A stretch of DNA of 64,000 bases from Progne subis subis (GCA_022316685.1 JAKJHU010000075.1:2976501-3040500), one strand, 5' to 3'; positions 14,471 to 27,300 are shown, counted from the stretch's first letter. The notes: generated from the sequence alone by a model not told the origin. Made by a program: numbers and translations.

Positions 14471-14829
14471 AGCACCAGCTGCTATATGTGACACATCATC
14501 TCATTATCTGTCCTTCACGATGACTTGCTGTGTTTATACCTGTATCTTACCTGGATTTAAGGTTTAATTGTCCCCAACTCAGAAAGCTTCATCTACATCA
14601 CATATTTTCCAATTCATTAATAGATTAGACATAGCACAGAAGGGCCAAGAGACTAACTAATGTACTTGAGTCTGCATCCAAAAGAATAAGAAGGGCCCTC
14701 CTGACATGTTGTGACTTGCTACAGCTGTCAACCAAGCATTAATTTAGATGCCAGTGTGGTCTTAATGATAGTACTGACCACTAAAAATTAGAACTCTGGC
14801 TACAATTAAGGCAAGATTTTTTTCCCCCC

Positions 14830-14830
<1 letters not shown>

Positions 14831-14863
<33 letters not shown>
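14831..14863. repeat. Poly-C run of 33 bases
   Basis: An uninterrupted C tract preceded by T, C6 and A. Its complement is a G33 tract able to form quadruplexes. The true length in the genome is unreliable in any assembly. Confidence 0.95.
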
Positions 14864-14864
<1 letters not shown>

Positions 14865-15504
14865 CCACTGAGCCTCATCTGGCCTTCTTATCTAAAACCT
14901 CATCCTGTAAACATGGGGAAAGAGTGCATGATGATGAAATCAGCAGGCAGTAACTCCACAAGATGGTGTCATTGCCGTAAGACAGTCCCAGGGCTCTGTT
15001 TTGTAACTATTGTTCTTTAGCTATTGAAAGGCTGGCTAAACTCTGGAGACCCTGTAGACAACAGAATGTGCCAAAGTTCCACCATCCACCAACACAGCTG
15101 CACCTCCTTCTATCTCAAGTCCATCCCAGCATCTCCCAGATACTGGAAAAAAGCAAAGATAATGGATGCCACAAGTGAAGGAGACAAATCAGTGTGAAAT
15201 CTAACACTGTTTTTTCACAAGTTTAGTTTGAACCCCAGTCAGACTCCAGGGAGAGTTAACACATCTACACTTCTGTTCCACAGGCATCTTTGCCCTCCCT
15301 AAGCATGGCTTCTTCCTCTACTGCTGTTTGCATCTTGAATCTGCGTGCCGTGTTTGCTCTGGCTCGGGCCTGACAGAAGGCTGAGTGGATTCACCTTCGT
15401 ACAACGGAAACACTGAAAAAAAAAAAGAAAAAAAAAAAAAAGTAATCTTTTATCTTTATAATCTTTATTGCCCTGAGGCCACCTTGTCAGCAACAGGACG
15501 CAGC

Positions 15505-15930
15505 TGCAAGGAGCGCCGCTCGGCACAGGGGTGCTGAGGGCACGGACACCGCGCACACGACAGCAGCGACAACCCCCGAAGGGGCCGGGCCGGGCCGGCC
15601 CAGCGCCGCCGGCCGGGTGGCGAAGGCGGGGCGACACCGCCTCACCGGCCGCGGGCCGAGGCCCCGCCGCTCCTGCCGGGCCCGCGCTGCGCAGGCGCTC
15701 AGGGGGGGCCGGGCCGGGCCGGACCCGCCGCGATCTCCCGGTCCCGACCGAGGTCGGCCGCTGCCGGCGCTGCCGCGGGGCCGCTGCCGGGAAGGTGGGG
15801 CCGAGGCGGGCGCAGTGCCGCCGCTGCCTCGCGGAGGCCGCGTTAGCCCCCCGGGAGGCCTGCGGGGAGGCAGCGGGCGATCGGGACGGGGTTGAGGTGA
15901 CTGACCTTTGAAGGGCCGTGTCCCGCGTAG
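15505..15930 (+). promoter_or_regulatory. CpG island, likely PNPLA4 promoter
   Basis: An abrupt GC-rich, CpG-dense block in otherwise AT-rich DNA, with tandem GGGCC/CCGGG runs near 15580-15600 and 15703-15722. It is the only CpG island in the window and lies upstream of the exon-like blocks leading into PNPLA4, so a promoter plus untranslated first exon is the natural reading. The open frames on both strands here are by-products of GC richness. I could not fix the start site or the first donor; candidates are gaag|gtgggg near 15794 and gttgag|gtgact near 15896. Confidence 0.75.
15688..15698. promoter_or_regulatory. NRF1-like site in the CpG island
   Basis: TGCGCAGGCGC is close to the palindromic NRF1 consensus (core GCGCA-GCGC). 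NRF1 drives many CpG-island promoters, including those of nuclear genes for mitochondrial proteins. One site could occur by chance in such GC-rich DNA. Confidence 0.35.
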
Positions 15931-16845
15931 GAATCGCCCGCTTGCTGTAAGTGTCCAAGCTTAGAAGGCGCGGTGGCTGCACTTTGGCATTGAGCGCCCC
16001 GCGGTTGTCACCTCACGTTCTGTGTTTGCTAGCTTTAGAAAACTTGTCTCGCCGTTTCGGCTGTTTTGCTTGTTTGTTTTGGGTGTTTGCTGAACAAAAG
16101 CGGAGGTAGGAAAAAATCCAGTCGTACTGATCTCATGGCACACGAGAGGAAACAGAAAACCTTTAACTCACTTACTAGGTTGGGATTAAGTTGGAAGTTG
16201 GCGGTGTTCCGCCGAGACCTCTCCGGCACAGGATCACAGTGGGGTTGTTTGCAGTGCTCGTCAGGCAGGAATCTACTTTTCGTCTGAACCAGCATAATTC
16301 CATACATTCTTCTTTATGGTCAAGGTGTATACCAGGCTTACACTGGGTGTGTGAGTAACCCCTCTGCTGTTTTAGTAACAGAGAAGATAACGAGGCTTGC
16401 CTTGTACCAGCCATCATTCTGGAGTGTCTCTTACTGGGGTCTTGACATCGGCACTTCGTTTTAATGAACATGCTGTTTGAAGGTGCTTGATCCACTGCAT
16501 CTGCTATTTTCAGCTGAGGTAGAAGGAGCAGTATAGTCACATTGTTAATCTTAAGGGATGGTTTGTTCGTTTGGGGTTCTCTGTTAGTAACAATTTTATT
16601 TCTTCCTGTCTGTGAAATGAACAATTGACTTTATAGTCAGTGATGGATGCACGGTACCAGATGGGGGCTGATGAGGGGGAGAGAGAGGAGCTACTGAACA
16701 AAACTTTCATTCTCAAGTGAATCAGCTGTTAATGCCTCTGTGTTTTTGGGTTGGATGAGTGTGAGGATGACCTTGTTGCAATATCAGGTTCTGGATGTGA
16801 ATCTTTCAACTACTTTTTCTCTTTTTCGTAATGTCTTTTAAACAG

Positions 16846-17151
16846 GTTATGCTTAAAAGAGAGTTTCTGCCGTGTGCTTTTATGGTATCCAAGCTCACCT
16901 ATTGATGCTTCCTTTGTAACTTCATGGTAAAACAGCTGCGAGTATCAATTTGATTACCACATCATCTGGATCCAGAGATCACTTTTACTAAAATGTGGAC
17001 TGCCAAAAAGCTTTGTAGTGCTCAAATACTGTTGCTCCAGATGAAAGAAGGCCAACTGTGTAGTTGCATATTTTCCAAAACTCAGCAGTTCTGTATTGGA
17101 ATTCCAAACTATTGCACTGTAAGAGTGCCATATAACAGAGTTAAATTCCAG
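16846..17151 (+). other. Candidate upstream PNPLA4 exon A (5' UTR plus open frame)
   Basis: An excellent acceptor (long pyrimidine tract, then ttttaaacag ending at 16845) and a consensus donor CAG|gtaagt at 17152 frame a 306-base block. An ATG at 16993 (A at -3) opens 53 codons to the donor in phase 0. The peptide begins MWTAKKLCSAQILLLQMKEG: basic and hydrophobic with no acidic residue in its first 18, resembling a mitochondrial presequence. It joins in frame to block B. It could instead be untranslated leader with a chance uORF. Splicing is inferred, not shown. Confidence 0.45.
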
Positions 17152-17854
17152 GTAAGTATTTTTGTGATTCTCTAAAGATACAGGTGATATGCATAAAAAC
17201 AGTGATACAATAATGTATTTTAGACTCTACAGAGCTAAGCTGCTGATTTTGCAGTGTTAATTCTGAAATGAAGATGCCTATACTTTATCAAGGTAAAGGG
17301 GCAGGCATCAATAAGTGCTAGAATACCTGTATTTCAGAGTGAATTTTTGCATCTGATAGTTCTAAGTTGGGGAGAAACATTAATTTTCTTCAAACTGTAC
17401 TTCAGACAGTAGTGCAGGATAATTGACAGGCTGATTAGTTAGAGTGACAGTCATTAAGTGAAGAATAGGACCAGAGTTCTCTGAAAAATGACTTACAGAT
17501 GCAATGTTGTGCAACAGGGTAAGGAGGAAATGGATTGGTAAAGGAGGATAAAAATAGAAGAGTTTGATTATAAAAAAATCTGTAGATATAAATGAAAATA
17601 GCAGTAAAGGACATAAAGCAAAGCTCATTTTGGACACTAGCATATCCAAATAGCAGTGCTTTCCAATATCTAGTTAATCTTTAAAATAAAAATTGCTGCA
17701 GGCATAAGTTGTGGAACATTGATGTTTGAATTTGTTTCATGGTGGCTAAGCAATTGCAAAATTCATCTAGATGACTTCACAATTATTGTCAAATAATGTC
17801 ATACTGCTGTTGTTTTTCTTTTTAATAGTAATATGTCTGACTTGCTGATTGTAG

Positions 17855-17981
17855 GTTTCCAAGATAAATGATAAACAATCGGTAGTTGATAGAAGAATGG
17901 CTACTAGTGCAGAGGGAACCAAAACAGCTGTTGGAAAAAGTCCCAGTGGAGTATGTGATGGGAGACAACATTCATTACAAG
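17855..17981 (+). other. Candidate upstream PNPLA4 exon B, with strong-Kozak ATG
   Basis: Acceptor ctgattgtag and donor CAAG|gtattg frame a 127-base block. In phase 0 in / phase 1 out it is open for 42 codons, VSKINDKQSVVDRR then MATSAEGTKTAVGKSPSG and on to HSLQ. The internal ATG at 17897 has A at -3 and G at +4. Joined to the acceptor ending at 21196 it adds two codons (AQ) and runs straight into the PNPLA4 ATG, giving about 283 residues from ATG 17897 or 350 from ATG 16993. Confidence 0.5.
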
Positions 17982-20033
17982 GTATTGAACCTTTTACCAC
18001 TCTCTTCTGGAGAAGTCAGCTTTCCCTACCCTCTTGACATCTTAAGGATCAAGGTCTAGAATCTTAATTTGAAAGTTTTGTATCATGTGATGTGTTTCTT
18101 TCTTTTAATTTAAGGGGATTGTATGTAAATATTATAGTTTGCAAAGACTTGTGATTTTCTTAAGGTTCTTAATGGCTGCTTAGATTATGTACTTACTAAT
18201 CTTTTCCTTCAACTTTGTCAAACTCTTATATTCACTGAAGGCTATGAATTGTTATGCTAGTGCACTTTTTTTCCTGTAAGAATTGTGAAAAAACAAACAT
18301 TTCTCTGTCAGTGGTGATTTTTGATTCAGGTAAATTAGTAGTTACCCTTATGACCTTATCTTTAGCAGTGCTGCTGAGCTAAACAGTTTTTTTTCTGTGA
18401 CTTTTCTTGTTTTGTCACTCAGTTGCAAATAACTTATCCTCAGATGTGCTGTTATGCATCATACATTTTAGTTCTGTGCTTCAGGGTGTTTGGTCATTTG
18501 CATTCTATGTATATTTAGATTCTGTTTATAAAGGTGTTTGTACTCAGTTGCTTTGGGCATTTTCAGCTTTTGTTTACAAGTGGGATGACAGGGAGGTAGT
18601 TATGACAGGTTAGGACACAGGGATGGTACAGTGTTTCTGTAATTACATTGCTCAGAAAGCAGCCCTATGAGAAACTGTTGTGCTATTTCATGTGCATGAT
18701 AATCAGGAAGACAGTACCTAGCCTCAGAAAGCTGTGTGGTACTGGATCATAATTTTTCTGTACAGCCTTATCTCCTTACATACATTCTCTTGAAAGTTTG
18801 CATTATAAAATGGATGAGATACTGCTGAGTAAACAGAAATGCCCCCACCCCCAAGTAGTTTTAATCACCAGTGGGTTGTTTTTTTTTCCTGCAGATGTGG
18901 TAATCTTTTAAAGGGATCTCTTAGGTTTATGTTTATTTCTGAATGCTCCTGCATTATCTGCAGAATAATGAAACTGAATAGCCCCAGTGTTCTTGTACAT
19001 CTCTTTTCTTACGCTTCTGTTTTTTTCTTTTGTAGACAACAGAAGCATTTCTATCCCCTTGGCCAGTTGAAATCTTTATATTTTGAATTCTTCCAGTCAT
19101 CTAAGATGACAGCATTTTATGAAAAGCAGGGGCAGAAGTGTTTGCTCTGTCCTTTTTATGTCGTATCTCCACATTATGTGCATTGTCCAGCTGAAATGTG
19201 CTTGTGCACCTTCGAGATTCATTGATACGTTTTCTTAAGACTATGCCAATATGACAACTTTGTGTTAATAGGTATTAATATCTTTAATAGTCACAATTTA
19301 TGTTAAATTCTCTAAGAATATTTGTTTTGAAGTCTTGTGAAACAGGTGCTTCATGCTCTTTCTAAGGTAGTAAGATTTCTGCTCTCTGCTCTGGCAGCTG
19401 AAGGAAGTGGTTTGTGTCGGCATGTGACTATGCCCTATTTCTGTTACTCTGTAAGAAATTGTCAAGGAATAGTAATAATGTATCCTTAATTGACTTTCTC
19501 TCTTCTTCCTCTTTGGAATTTTTATAATTATACTATATTGTTTTTTATCAAAAAGGCAGCGATCTATCAGATCATCAAAGCAAAAGACATTTTTGAATCA
19601 TACTTTGTCTGAAATACACCGTTGTAACTTGCAAATTGAGTGATGCTATGACATATTTGCAAGAATTCTTTTAAAAGTGTCCTGTTTGCATATTACTTGC
19701 CTTTCTGATTTTATAAGACGCTCATCTAACAAATGCTTTCTTATCTTTGCCTCTTACTCGGCGGTTTGTTTGTAAGGTGAAACAACATTGCTTAACTGTA
19801 TCTATGAAGCAATTGTTCCTTACAGAACCATGATTCCTATTTATCTGTTTCATCTTTGTCATGTGCATCCTTTGTAGGTTAAGTGCTTTTTTACAGACTT
19901 GTTGGAGAGGCCTCAGTTCCATCCACTTTCCTGTAGGTGGATGTATAGTACTGATTGAAGATATTAATGTTCTGTTTCTTCTCTGTAATGCTGAGTATTT
20001 GCAATACTCTACTGATTTTAATATTCTGAACAG

Positions 20034-20124
20034 ATGAAAGAAATAATTGTTTCACCAAGCAACAGACAAATGCTAGGTATCACTTAGGAGCTAAACATTA
20101 CAAGACTTTCAAGTTAACAACCAG
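20034..20124 (+). other. Candidate optional upstream exon C
   Basis: Acceptor attctgaacag and donor ACCAG|gtaaag frame 91 bases, phase 1 in / 2 out, open in the frame continued from block B (DERNNCFTKQQTNARYHLG and on). Because 91 is not a multiple of three, including it breaks frame with the acceptor at 21196. It restores frame with the weaker acceptor ending at 21140, adding the codons from 21141 to 21201. It may be an alternative or untranslated exon. Confidence 0.35.
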
Positions 20125-20149
20125 GTAAAGCCCTGAGTGACCAAATTTG

Positions 20150-20220
20150 ATCTGATAGCTGACCCTGTTTTAAGAAGGTTGGGCAGGAAGTCACTTGAAC
20201 GACTCTATGATCCAGTGATT
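20150..20220 (+). mobile_element. Possible decayed CR1 3' tail
   Basis: TGACCCTGTTTTAAGAAGG, GTTGGGCAGG and CTCTATGATCCAGTGATT are reminiscent of the last part of plus-strand CR1 but heavily diverged. It lies just after the donor of candidate exon C. Confidence 0.35.
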
Positions 20221-21201
20221 TTTCTTTCTCATTATTTACTCACTTAGAGGTTGATAGATGTATGTGCATACCCCATTTCTCAGTCATGCAGCTAGATGTA
20301 ACCAGTGGATCTGTCATTTGAGCATGAATGTCATCTGCCAATTAACATTTGTACTGAGGAATTTTAAATTTTTTTTTTGTGTATATGACAAATACTTAAT
20401 GTATACCTGGGAATTGGTCCTAATTAGTAGAAGTGTAGTGTCTGCGTAACACAGCGATGCTATTGCTACCCTTAATTTGAGGTTCTCTTGGGGAATCTGT
20501 AAAACAGTGTTGTATTGCATACCATACAAATCCAGTGGGTCAAGTATTTCTGTTCACCAAAAATAAAAAAATTGCCTTATTTTTATATTGTGTTAATTTT
20601 TGGATTTGAAATTAGTCTACTCTTTACAGAGTGTGAGACTAGCAGCATTCTTGAACAGTATTGTTCAAGACTTGAAATCTTAGCGCTGTTTTTTCTTCTT
20701 GTGTGTTCTTCTCTCACTGAATCGTTTTGTCAGTCAAGTGACTGATGTGAATACTCATTCAATAATCTCTCTTTTTTGTCTCTGGGTAGGGAAATGAAGG
20801 AGGCAGAAAAGTGTGGGATCTAAGTGCTAAGAAATTAACACACATGAAAGAGTGAATACCATGTATCCAGACACTCAAAAGAGGGTAGTGGTTACTCCCA
20901 GTAACTGATAATTGTAGCTACTCTTCGACAAATCAGATGAAAATATGTAGTTATGTTGTATATAAAGGTATATCTTTTTGATTGATTTAGAAAAGGATTT
21001 GTACTTAGGATTATTTTAGTTGTTTTCGGTTTTGGAGATACTAAACTAACTGCTGATTTTTTGATGCATTTAGTGATCAGAAGCTTTTACTGTTCTCAAA
21101 TAACTTGTGTTTTCTTATATAGTTAGAATATGTTATGCAGAAAGAATGAATGTATATTGCAAGACAATTTTTTTCTGACTGACGCTATTTCCGCAGCCCA
21201 A

Positions 21202-21381
21202 ATGAAGCACATCAACCTGTCCTTTGCAGCTTGTGGCTTTCTGGGCATTTACCACTTGGGGGCAGCAGCTGCTTTTCACAGGCATGGTAAGAAGTTACTG
21301 AAAGATGTGAAAGCTTTTGCGGGAGCTTCTGCGGGATCTCTGGCTGCCACTGTCTTGTTAGCAGTGCCAGAAAATATAGAG
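21202..21381 (+). CDS. PNPLA4: PNPLA4 coding exon 1 (residues 1-60)
   Basis: Starts MKHINLSFAACGFLGIYHLG and holds the glycine-rich loop and the GASAG elbow with catalytic Ser43. The donor is GAG|gtaaat, phase 0. The best acceptor is ccgcag ending at 21196, after a T-rich tract. Weaker or alternative acceptors end at 21122 and 21140, and the frame is open upstream as far as an ATG at 21130. Confidence 0.96.
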
Positions 21382-24300
21382 GTAAATTAATAACCTCGTA
21401 GGTATAGGCCATAATAATTTTCAAAGGACTTTTTTTATATATATAATCACCTTCCATTAAGTTTATTAAAATATTTTGTGTCTGGTTAATTTCTTCTTGT
21501 TACTTGCTAGGAACAGGACTCTTGTATTATGTTTTCATTAACCACATCTCTGACTCATGAGCAAAAAAGTTAATGATAAAAATATTTCATATCAACTTTA
21601 TATGTTAAGCTGTGTAAAATCTCATGCGTGTGAACCGTTATTTGTAGGCAACAGGTATTTAATTTACCAAAATGTATATTTACTTAGTGATGGTACACTA
21701 CAAAGTAGATCATTGTTCTGTTGGCTAGAGATAGGCTTTGCTAAGCAAGTGCATAGTGCTACCCTTTTAATCTTTTCTGAAAGGAGATGAAAATGGTAGA
21801 TGGAGTGTGTCTTCATAAACAACCCCACCTGCTGCGTGTGTGCCATTGAACAGCATTAAAGGTTTTTGCATCTCCTTTAGACTCAGCGCAGCCCATGCCT
21901 TAAGAGCACCCTGTAGGATTATCCCTCACAGCATTCTGTTCTGATATGTCTGGGTTGATTCATCTCCAGAGATGCCACTCCTTTCTCACCTTAGATAGGA
22001 TGTCAAGCAGAGACATCGAGCTTATATTCAGTGATTACAGTGTTACAGATCCTGTGGAGAGCATTAGGGGGGTTTGATGTTTATTTGCCTGGTTTTCCCC
22101 ATAGGCTAAGGCTGCTTTGCCCTCCTGTACCATATGTAGTGACTTCGCCTTAATAAATGTAGAGGACCAGGCATAGTCAAAATTTTAGTATTTCTTTAGT
22201 ATATTTGACTATTGTGGGGAAAACAGGCTGTTAGATTTTTGGTCTAAGTTACACTTACTGTTTCATTCCAAATGAGCATTTGATAACTTTCTCTGGGGCC
22301 TAGCTTATTTCACTACATTTGATTCAAATAACAGTCCCTAGCCAAACCCCACATTGCCACTGATCTTTCTGTTTGTTAGCTGGTTATTTCTGCTGGGATA
22401 TGAACTCAGCTTACAGCATTAACTATACTTCATGTTGCTTTCAGCAGTAGGCTTTTCCCTGGCTTCTTTCCCCTCTCACACTCCCCTGCAAGCATTCTTT
22501 ATATGACTTGGTATTAGGCAAGTTCCACTCTGTTTGGGAGAGAACGTCATTGTATTCTGTGCAGGCATTACTCCCATTCTGTCACCTCTGACTGGTAGTT
22601 CATTTCAAGTTTGCCTGCTCTAATGTGTATCTCTGACTTTAATTTCCTATGTGGTGAGCATGGCAACCCTTTGTTGGCCCAAGGAAATTTTTCTACTTAT
22701 TGCAGAACCTTAGTATGAGCCCTTGTTCTCATCCTGGTCCAAGATCTTTCTAAGTAAAAATATTAGAACAATTTTTAGTTTTTGTTTATGGAAATTAAGT
22801 CTATATTACATTGAATCTGTTGTATTTTTTTCTTGAAAATTTGTCATATTATTGCAAACTAAATAAATCTTCATGAACTTTTTAGTACTTTCTTCTTTTG
22901 TGTATGTTTTAGTTATTCTTTTATATTGTTTAAATGGAAAGTTGAGAGTTCTTTTGTCAGTGGGAATAATTCTAATTCTCATGGTATTTAAGTAAAGGCA
23001 GTGTTCTGTACTGAATAGAATTAACTTTTCATATCAGGAAAATTATATTATTATCATTACTACATTTCTAGCTTGAATTATTTTATATCAACAAATGTAG
23101 CTCCTAATCAGTTGTTTTTTTTTTTCTTTTTTTTCCCCCCTCTCTCTCCAGAGATGGCAATGTTAGATAAGCCATAATTAGGCCTTTCTGCATCTCCTAG
23201 TCTCAAAGCTGTAATGCAATCTGTCCTTATCTTGGAGAGAATGTAACATTAAAGATTTATTGTTTTGGCTTTTGCTGTTCTAAGACAGTTTCTATCATAT
23301 ATTGCATTTTTGTCACTGTAAAGGCATGGGACTTGAGAATTCTAAGGGGGCTTATTTATTTAGTTATGGATAGATAACTATTTTAAAATTACCTTGGCCA
23401 GTGTTTGATATCAAGTTTGCTTAACTCAATACAAGCAGTCACAGTTTCTAAACATGCCCTCAGTGATTATTTAAAATGTAGATATATTGTTTAAAGCTTC
23501 TAGTACTCAGATTCTAAAACAATTAGCTTTAAGAAGTTGTCCCTTTTGAGAGCAGAAATTGAGAGTCTAATACAGTCTATTCTTAGCACTTGCAACATGG
23601 AAAGTAGTTTGTGTCATTCCCCTAGTTGTGGGGAATTCTGCATTTGGTACTCTTAGCTCCCCATAGCTTTATTTAAACATCTTAGATACAAAGATAGTAT
23701 CCATATAAAGAAACTTGATGCCAGAACTGCATTTCTGTCTTTGGCTTGGATGAGTGCTTTGTCACACAGGTGATGTGAGGAAGTTTAACTCCTTCATTTA
23801 ACTGGCTCTGATCTCATGCTAATCCTCACCATCCTCACTCCAACTCCTTCCTTGTTTTCCTTTCAATAGATTCTGTATCCTCCTCCTCCGTGGGATACAT
23901 TCATATCTCTTTTTTTTTTTTTTTCCCCTTTCCTTTCCTTAGTTACTCAATCATTTATTTCGTTACTAGCAACATATTTGTTCTTTATGCACCTAATAAT
24001 CCAGGAGCCCCAAACTGTCTTTTATTCATGCGGTTATACAGGTGAATGTGGGTGAATTTATAAAGTACCAATTGAATTCAGTTTTTTTCCGAAGTCCCTA
24101 AAATCATTAGAAAAGCCTGCATGAAAGGGTAAAAAAAGGATTAGAAATACCAAATAGTGAGTCTTAAGCACTCAGGGTCATTATTCATTGTTTCAGCATG
24201 TTATGGCTGAAAAATAAATTATGCCAATTCCTTTACTGTCCCTTTGGAGTTCTTATGACTCACACTTCAAGCTATTTTTCTGCAGTCATTAATACTGGGC

Positions 24301-27300
24301 ATTTCAGCTTGCATAAAAGGTTCTCTATGCAGGAATCTGTTGTCTGGTTTTCTGCAGTTTATTTTCTTCCTATGTCATCAATCATAGTTTTCCATTCATT
24401 AAATACTTGTATAGTATTTTTTAAATGAAATATGTGTATTTCCTAGTAGCTTATTTTTTCAATTAGTGAGAAGACATTGTAAATTTTTTTTTTTTTAATT
24501 GCTTATAAGCATCTTAAGGTACTCGTGTCTGGTTTAAGGTCTAAAGTAGACCATAAAATAAAAGATGGCTTTAGATTTTGAACTAAATAATTGTTCTTGT
24601 AATGGCATGATCTAGGGAACTGATTATTTAGCTGTGGTAGTACATAGAAAAATAGCCTTTAGCCTTTCCTTGGTTGTTGAAGTGGTATCCTCAGAGTTTA
24701 TAATTTATTTTTTTTTTCATTAGGGATTTTTTTTTTCCTTACAAATTAATCCTTAGAAAAGGATCAACATTTTTTTATGCATGTCTTGTTACAAACCAAG
24801 CACATATGGGAAAATCCTTCAGTTTGATCGAATAACTCTTTTATTAAAGCTTTAGCCTCCAATGTATTTTAGGTACTGCAGATGAACATGCTTCTCGTCA
24901 CTTAAGCATCTTTAATGGTTAATGCTTTTCATTTCCAGAAATGTAAGCACTTTGCCTATGGATTTGCACAGGAAGTCAGAAGATTGAACTTTGGTGCTGT
25001 AACGCCTGGTTATGATTTCATGAAAACACTTAGGTACCTATCTTAATGCTTCTGTAAGATATTTCTTGCATTAGAAAGCTCTCCAAATGCAAATGGAGAG
25101 GTTGTGTATTTCTTCTGTGCTGTGGGGTGCTCACCCCTAATGCATTTGCAAGGGTTTTATATAAAAGTGGTGAGTAATGCTGAGCATTTTCTTTCCTCTA
25201 GGGAGGGCATAGAGTCTATTCTTCCTTCTGATGTTCATGAGATAGCTGAGAACCGGCTCTATGTGTCAGTCACTAACTCAAAGAGTGGGGAAAATCACCT
25301 GGTTTCAAATTTTGCCTCCAGGGAGGACCTCATTAAGGTAATCATGTTGAATATGGTAGTTATAAATAAAAACACTGGAGATTCTTCAAGGCTTACAGTT
25401 AATTGTACAAAGACTATTTTTAATTGTACAGTAAAATCACTGTTTTATTCAGGTATCCACTTCTCCCAATAGTGCTACAAGTATAATGTAAACAATGTTT
25501 AAAACAGAAATTGATCCTTCACTAATTTTGCTAAAATTTATTTGGTGTTTGTGGGTGTTTTCTTCACTGGTAATTCAAATTCTACCTTGTATGCAAAGTG
25601 TTTCTAAAAGTAACAGGTAACTAATTGCTTGTAAATGAGAACGCAGTAGAGAGTCTAAAAATGTTGTGAAAATGTTTGCATCTCTTACTTCACTGACACC
25701 ATTATGTTTCACCACAAAAGAAGGTAAAGGAAATTTAAAAAAAAATGGAACAATTCCTACAGGTGTTTGTGGATAATGGTTATAATATAATGCTGAGTAC
25801 TGTGTATAAGCTGCATTTTAACATTTTAAAGTATATCTTTCACTGCCATTCTCTTCATCTGAATGCCACATTTTAAATTTGAATCAGGATTGAATGCATA
25901 AGCTGATACGAGATGGTAGGAGCAATTCAGATGCATGTGAAGCAGATCTTCTTTATAGAAATTGCTTGTATCTTAGTGGAAGACATAATAAGATATAGCA
26001 GAATAAAGGAGAAAATAGAATAAGAAGGAATTCCTTCTTTCTCTATCCTTGTGGATGCTTAGAGCTAATAAGGGTTTCTTTATAGTTATCACTTAAAAAA
26101 AAATTAACACTTGTTAGTAAAACCTCAAAGTGTGCACTGGGAGTTAGCCTTTAAAGTATATTTTTAAAAATTTTGATCCATTTATATTCTACATAGACAG
26201 TCTTCAAACTTTACAGGACTTTGTCATGCAAATATAATTATGTGAAAAGTTTATTTCAAGTTACACACTGTTATTTCTAGCTATAGTGCGCAGTGGTAAC
26301 AAGCATGGAGATTTTTATTCTTTATGTGTTTTTGCAGTGAAGTCTAACCTGGAGACAATTAGAAGCATCAGGGTGACTTAGGAAATATGTATATTTTATT
26401 AGTATTTCAATGGGTTTTTTTCACTGATTTAGCCATTTCTGTTCTATTCTTTTGTTTTCTATGGTAGCAGTAGGGTTGGAATAACATTCATGTAGTCTGA
26501 TCTTTCAGTCCAGCTCCTAATACCTGTTTTTGTGCATGCCTTCAGCCCTACCTGAGTACAGCTGTCTGAATGCTGGTGACTGCCACAGGAGCAGGGAGGG
26601 TAGAGCTTGTTAGGTTATTTTATTGTATCATGCCTAGGCCTGACCTACATCCAAGGCATGAATAAAGGTACTGCTGGGCAGATTGTTTTCTAAACAGCAA
26701 AATTTGCCAGAAATCTTTCAACTTCATATGGATTTGGTTTCAGTGTTTAACAAATAAGCCTTATGGTTCCAGAGTTTTTCAAAATGGCTAAAGTGAATGT
26801 GTGTTGCTATAATGCTAAGCTTTTGTCTTTTTTGCTATTCCCTGTGGACTTGGAAAGGCAGGTAATAATCTCCCACTTTAGAAGTGTCTCCACTATATGT
26901 GAAGACAATCATCTTGGATCAGCATTCCTAGATTTGCAGTTCTTAAATTGCAGGTAAGGAGGAAGGGAGGCATGATTTGTGTGTTTGTGAGGGAGCAAGG
27001 CACAGGACACTGGTAATATTTAGTTTGGGAAAGTAAGACAGTGCCTAAAAGTCCACACTGGTCTGTTAGTGGTAAGAAATACTGAGTGTTTGTTCTTCAA
27101 ACTTGTCCTGTCTCTCTTCTCTCAGGAGATCTAAGTGACTTTATAAGAAGAAAAACTGCTTTCTTCAGTCCTCTTGAAAAGAACTCAAACTTTGCAGGGG
27201 TCACCTGGTTTTGACACCATTCACTAAATCTTTTTTCCACATTTTTCTTAGTTTAGAAGGGCCAGTGTCAATGAGATGGAGTTGAGGAAGAGAGGAGAAA

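Noticed and set aside
15299..15982. A 227-codon minus-strand frame and 126/92-codon plus-strand frames in the CpG island
   Set aside because: Ala/Arg/Pro/Gly-rich frames on both strands arise from GC richness and lack of AT stop codons; no domain or splice support.
26763..26957. A plus-strand frame inside PNPLA4 intron 3
   Set aside because: PNPLA4 exons 3 and 4 join in frame without it and human-like length is already reached; no domain seen.
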